Source of the DNA: Utricularia gibba
Lineage: Eukaryota > Streptophyta > Magnoliopsida > Lamiales > Lentibulariaceae
Direction of reading: 5' to 3'
DNA length: 64,000 nt
NCBI GenBank assembly: GCA_002189035.1
Contig: NEEC01000009.1
Coordinates: forward strand, 1,860,001-1,924,000
The notes under the pieces are model-generated. The model did no database searches and was not told where the DNA came from. It saw only the letters and a program-made list of their open reading frames with translations. A program made the translations under genes and the position numbers. Of this stretch, positions 61,599 to 64,000 are shown piece by piece (within the stretch, counting starts at the first letter, position 1; each line of letters begins with the position of its first letter).

Positions 61599-61790
61599 AT
61601 GGCGCAAATCACCCTTGCTTGGGCGACGGCCTTCGTGTTCCTCGCCTTTGTAGCTCTGTCTGGCAGCGCGTACGCACAGTCGTTTGCACCGGCTCCGTCG
61701 CCGACTTCCGGCGCACTTTCGTTGCCGATCCCTGGGACTGTGGTGGCGGCGGCTCTGTTCGTCGCGATGTTCGCCGCGTTGAGGCGCTGA
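61599..61790 (+). CDS. Arabinogalactan (AG) peptide, GPI-anchored
   Basis: A 63-residue single-exon gene. An N-terminal signal peptide ('WATAFVFLAFVALSGSAYA') is cleaved before 'QSFAPAPSPTSGA', whose Ala-Pro and Ser-Pro pairs are the usual sites for prolyl hydroxylation and arabinogalactan addition. The remainder ('VVAAALFVAMFAALRR') is a hydrophobic GPI-anchor signal, so the mature peptide is only about a dozen residues. This three-part design defines the classical AG peptides (AGP16/20/41 type). It should sit on the outer face of the plasma membrane. The molecular role of individual AG peptides is mostly unknown. Confidence 0.9.
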   Translation: MAQITLAWATAFVFLAFVALSGSAYAQSFAPAPSPTSGALSLPIPGTVVAAALFVAMFAALRR

Positions 61791-62512
61791 GAAATGTCGA
61801 GGCGTTGTTGTCGTGTGGTTTCTGTTTCGTTTGTGTTTGATATGGATTGAAATCTTGTGTTAGGAGATTCTATTTCAGGACCTTAGTCATCCACATTTCT
61901 TCTTAGTTGATTCGTGTCCTTCGGATTGATGATTATCGTTTACTGGTTTGAATATGTCTTTTGCCTCGGAATTCACGATTTCCGGTGACCGCCTTTTCTG
62001 GCCTGAGTGCTATCGGTTCACAAATACGTATCTGAATCCGGGATTATACAACTATCCGTTGAGGAAAATCGCCTACACTCATATTTTTTCAAATTTAAAA
62101 CTTTTCAAAATTCAAAATTCAAATATGGGTAAAATAAATTACATCATCATAAAAAAGGTTATTTAATCGAACATTATTGATTACATATATTAAAATATGG
62201 AAATTATTAGAAGAGGTAATTTAGTAGGTTTCACTTATTACCAATTCAAAAGGGTGCTTTATAATAATGAACTAATTCGGCCATTTTCAAATAAAATAGA
62301 CGAAAGTAGCCCTAGGCCCAAGATAGAGCCACAGGTTCACAAGTTTCAGGCCCAACTTGAAAACCCTAAGCCCGAACAAAAATATACTGCTCGTTTGTTT
62401 ACATCATCGGCTAAACGCATCTGCACTCCATCCCCAGCCTGCGTCTCTCGATAGCCTTGTCCGACGGCGTCGTCTCCTTCGTTGATTATCACCACACGAG
62501 GAAATCTCAGCA
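61791..62512. other. Spacer between the AG peptide and eIF3e genes
   Basis: 3' UTR of the AG peptide gene, an AT-rich block at 62080-62280, and the eIF3e promoter with GGCCC and AAACCCTAA-like strings (62330-62370). No other gene. Confidence 0.5.
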
Positions 62513-64000
62513 ATGGCATCGAAGTACGACTTGACGCAGCGGATAGCGCCTCATCTGGACCGGCATCTCGTATTCCCAATTCTTGAATTCTTGCAGGAGA
62601 GAGGGTTGTATGCCGAGGAAGATCTTTTGAAAGCCAAGATCGAACAGCTTAACCATACTAACATGGTGGATTACGCGATGGATATCCACAAATCACTCTA
62701 CCGAACCGACGAAGTTCCCCATGGTATTTTGAGTAAACCGCCTATCTTTCCAAATTTCTCCTGAATTTCCTGCATTTGTTTCGGGGGTTTACGCGAAAAC
62801 ACTCTGGGTGACGTAAACCGCTCATCTTGAGTATCGTGTCTCGTATGCTACTTTGATCTTGAACCCAGTGGTTGGCGTTGAGCAGATAGTAATGTAATGT
62901 TTTTTGTTCTAGTGCGTCTATTGAGAAGTTTAATGTAGTTCTTCCCTTGTATGTAATCAGCAAGGTGATCGTGGATTTCTTAAAGTTCTCTGTCGATTAG
63001 ATGCTAAAGATGGAACCTTTTTTCTCAGAAATGGTGGAGAGGAGAGCTGAGGTGGTTGGACGGCTTAAGGCATTGGAAGAGGCAGCAGCTCCAATTGTTA
63101 CCTTTTTGCAGAATCCTAACGCAGTTCAAGAATTGAGGACTGACAAGCAGTACAATCTTCAGATGCTTAATGATAAATATCAGGTGGGAATGTTTACCAT
63201 GGAACTTTGGTTTTACGTGGCTCCATACTGCAATTTTACCGACTGAACTAGATATCTTTGTATCAATTTTAGTTATGTGACTTCATTGTCATTCGTATGG
63301 GTGTGTGACTTTAGAGGCCTTAGATCAATACCCGCTGGCCCCTTCGTCCAATCTTTAGTGTGCATTTTATGTCTAGAAAATATGATTATGTACTTATTTA
63401 ATATATTTCCTTGTAACATGCGGAATTTTGTCCAGATTGGACCAGAACAGATAGAAGCACTCTACCAATACGCCAAATTTCAGTTTGAATGTGGGAACTA
63501 CTCAGGTGCTGCCGACTATTTGTATCAGTACAGGGCCTTATGCACTAGCCCTGAAAAGAGTTTGAGTGCCTTGTGGGGAAAACTGGCAGCAGAGATATTA
63601 ATGCAAAGCTGGGATGTTGCACTCGAAGAGCTTCTTCGTCTGAAGGAAATAATTGACTCCAAGGTTAATACGAGTGTGTATAAATTTTGCTGTATATGTG
63701 ATTTCATACTTTTAATGCATGGATGTCATATCAGTGGTTAATGTGCTCTGCAGAGCTTCTCTTCTCCTTTGAATCAAGTACAGAGTCGAATTTGGCTAAT
63801 GCATTGGAGTTTATTTGTGTTCTTCAACCATGACAATGGAAGGAATCAAATTATTGATCTGTTCAATCAGGACAAGTATGATTCTGGACTCAATATCTCT
63901 TTTCCTATATTAGCCTTGTTATTTTAAATCCCATAATGCAATGTGCCTTGTAGCACAGTAAGCCGTTTGTCTTTTGGTGAATGTTATTTGAGGGATGGGT
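62513..64000 (+). CDS. TIF3E1: Translation initiation factor eIF3 subunit E (INT6), 5' part only
   Basis: Four exons are visible: 62513-62723, 63029-63183, 63436-63663 and 63754-63875. The gene runs off the window end. The N-terminus '[20 protein letters not shown]' and '[20 protein letters not shown]' are the eIF3e signature, followed by '[20 protein letters not shown]', '[20 protein letters not shown]' and '[20 protein letters not shown]'. These are helical repeats ahead of the PCI domain, which must lie beyond position 64000. eIF3e belongs to the core of eIF3 and in plants also contacts the COP9 signalosome. All four exons join in one frame. Confidence 0.95.

Noticed and set aside
61251-61607. 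Minus-strand open frame of 118 codons before the AG-peptide gene
   Set aside because: It overlaps the promoter and DNAJC9 3' flank, and its composition and lack of homology argue for chance.

Overview
The window is nuclear DNA of a flowering plant, most likely a core eudicot. I recognise 25 protein-coding genes. They have many short GT-AG introns and AT-rich introns and spacers, and their products are plant-specific or plant-typical (PPR, PORR, dirigent, LEA, DUF761, RABA4, arabinogalactan peptide, plant PEX12). I cannot name the species. I see no rRNA, tRNA, CRISPR array, bacterial operon or intact transposon. Exon boundaries were placed by eye from splice sites, reading phase and remembered family sequences; for most genes the exon lengths sum to a multiple of three and to the usual length of the family.

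Layout. 0.7-2.3 kb: intronless PPR protein. 3.2-7.6 kb: UTP7/WDR46 (U3 snoRNP, SSU processome) followed by a NOPCHAP1/C12orf45-like protein (box C/D snoRNP assembly). 8.3-11.2 kb: PEX12, a peroxisomal import E3 ligase. 11.9-13.4 kb: very-long-chain enoyl-CoA reductase, convergent with ALG5 on the minus strand (13.8-16.6 kb). 17.5-19.7 kb: ITN1-like ankyrin/PGG membrane protein. 20.1-20.7 kb: small predicted plastid membrane protein. 21.7-22.2 kb: HSP20-like protein (minus). 22.5-24.5 kb: AT-rich spacer with an LTR-like relic. 24.5-28.9 kb: AIM1-like peroxisomal multifunctional beta-oxidation protein, convergent with CCT8 (minus, 29.4-33.35 kb). 33.95-35.2 kb: ribosomal protein S5 (minus), divergent from a DED1/RH37-like DEAD-box helicase (36.3-39.0 kb). 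39.3-40.7 kb: organellar PORR protein (minus). 40.8-45.2 kb: gene-poor stretch rich in telobox motifs. 45.2-45.8 kb: GIS/ZFP-type single C2H2 zinc finger. 47-48.9 kb: tandem dirigent genes (minus). 49.3-49.7 kb: group-1 LEA gene with an ABRE/CE3-like promoter. 50.1-50.6 kb: DUF761 protein (minus). 51.5-53.4 kb: ABHD18-like hydrolase (minus). 54.1-54.9 kb: RABA4 GTPase (minus). 56.4-59.0 kb: bHLH48/60-type factor. 59.6-61.2 kb: DNAJC9. 61.6-61.8 kb: arabinogalactan peptide. 62.5 kb to the window end: eIF3e, cut by the edge.

The genes do not form a pathway cluster; most are housekeeping. Two loose themes are peroxisomes (PEX12 and AIM1) and ribosome biogenesis or translation (UTP7, NOPCHAP1-like, RPS5, eIF3e). 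The most striking structural observation is a set of single-base losses, nearly all beside homopolymers, that break AIM1 (three), the DEAD-box helicase (two) and the PORR gene (one), although the rest of each gene is well conserved. This looks more like base-calling error in the assembly than decay. I did not find a convincing undescribed biological system. The best biological leads are the telobox/GAGA-rich stretch upstream of the zinc-finger gene and the ABA-type module upstream of the LEA gene.
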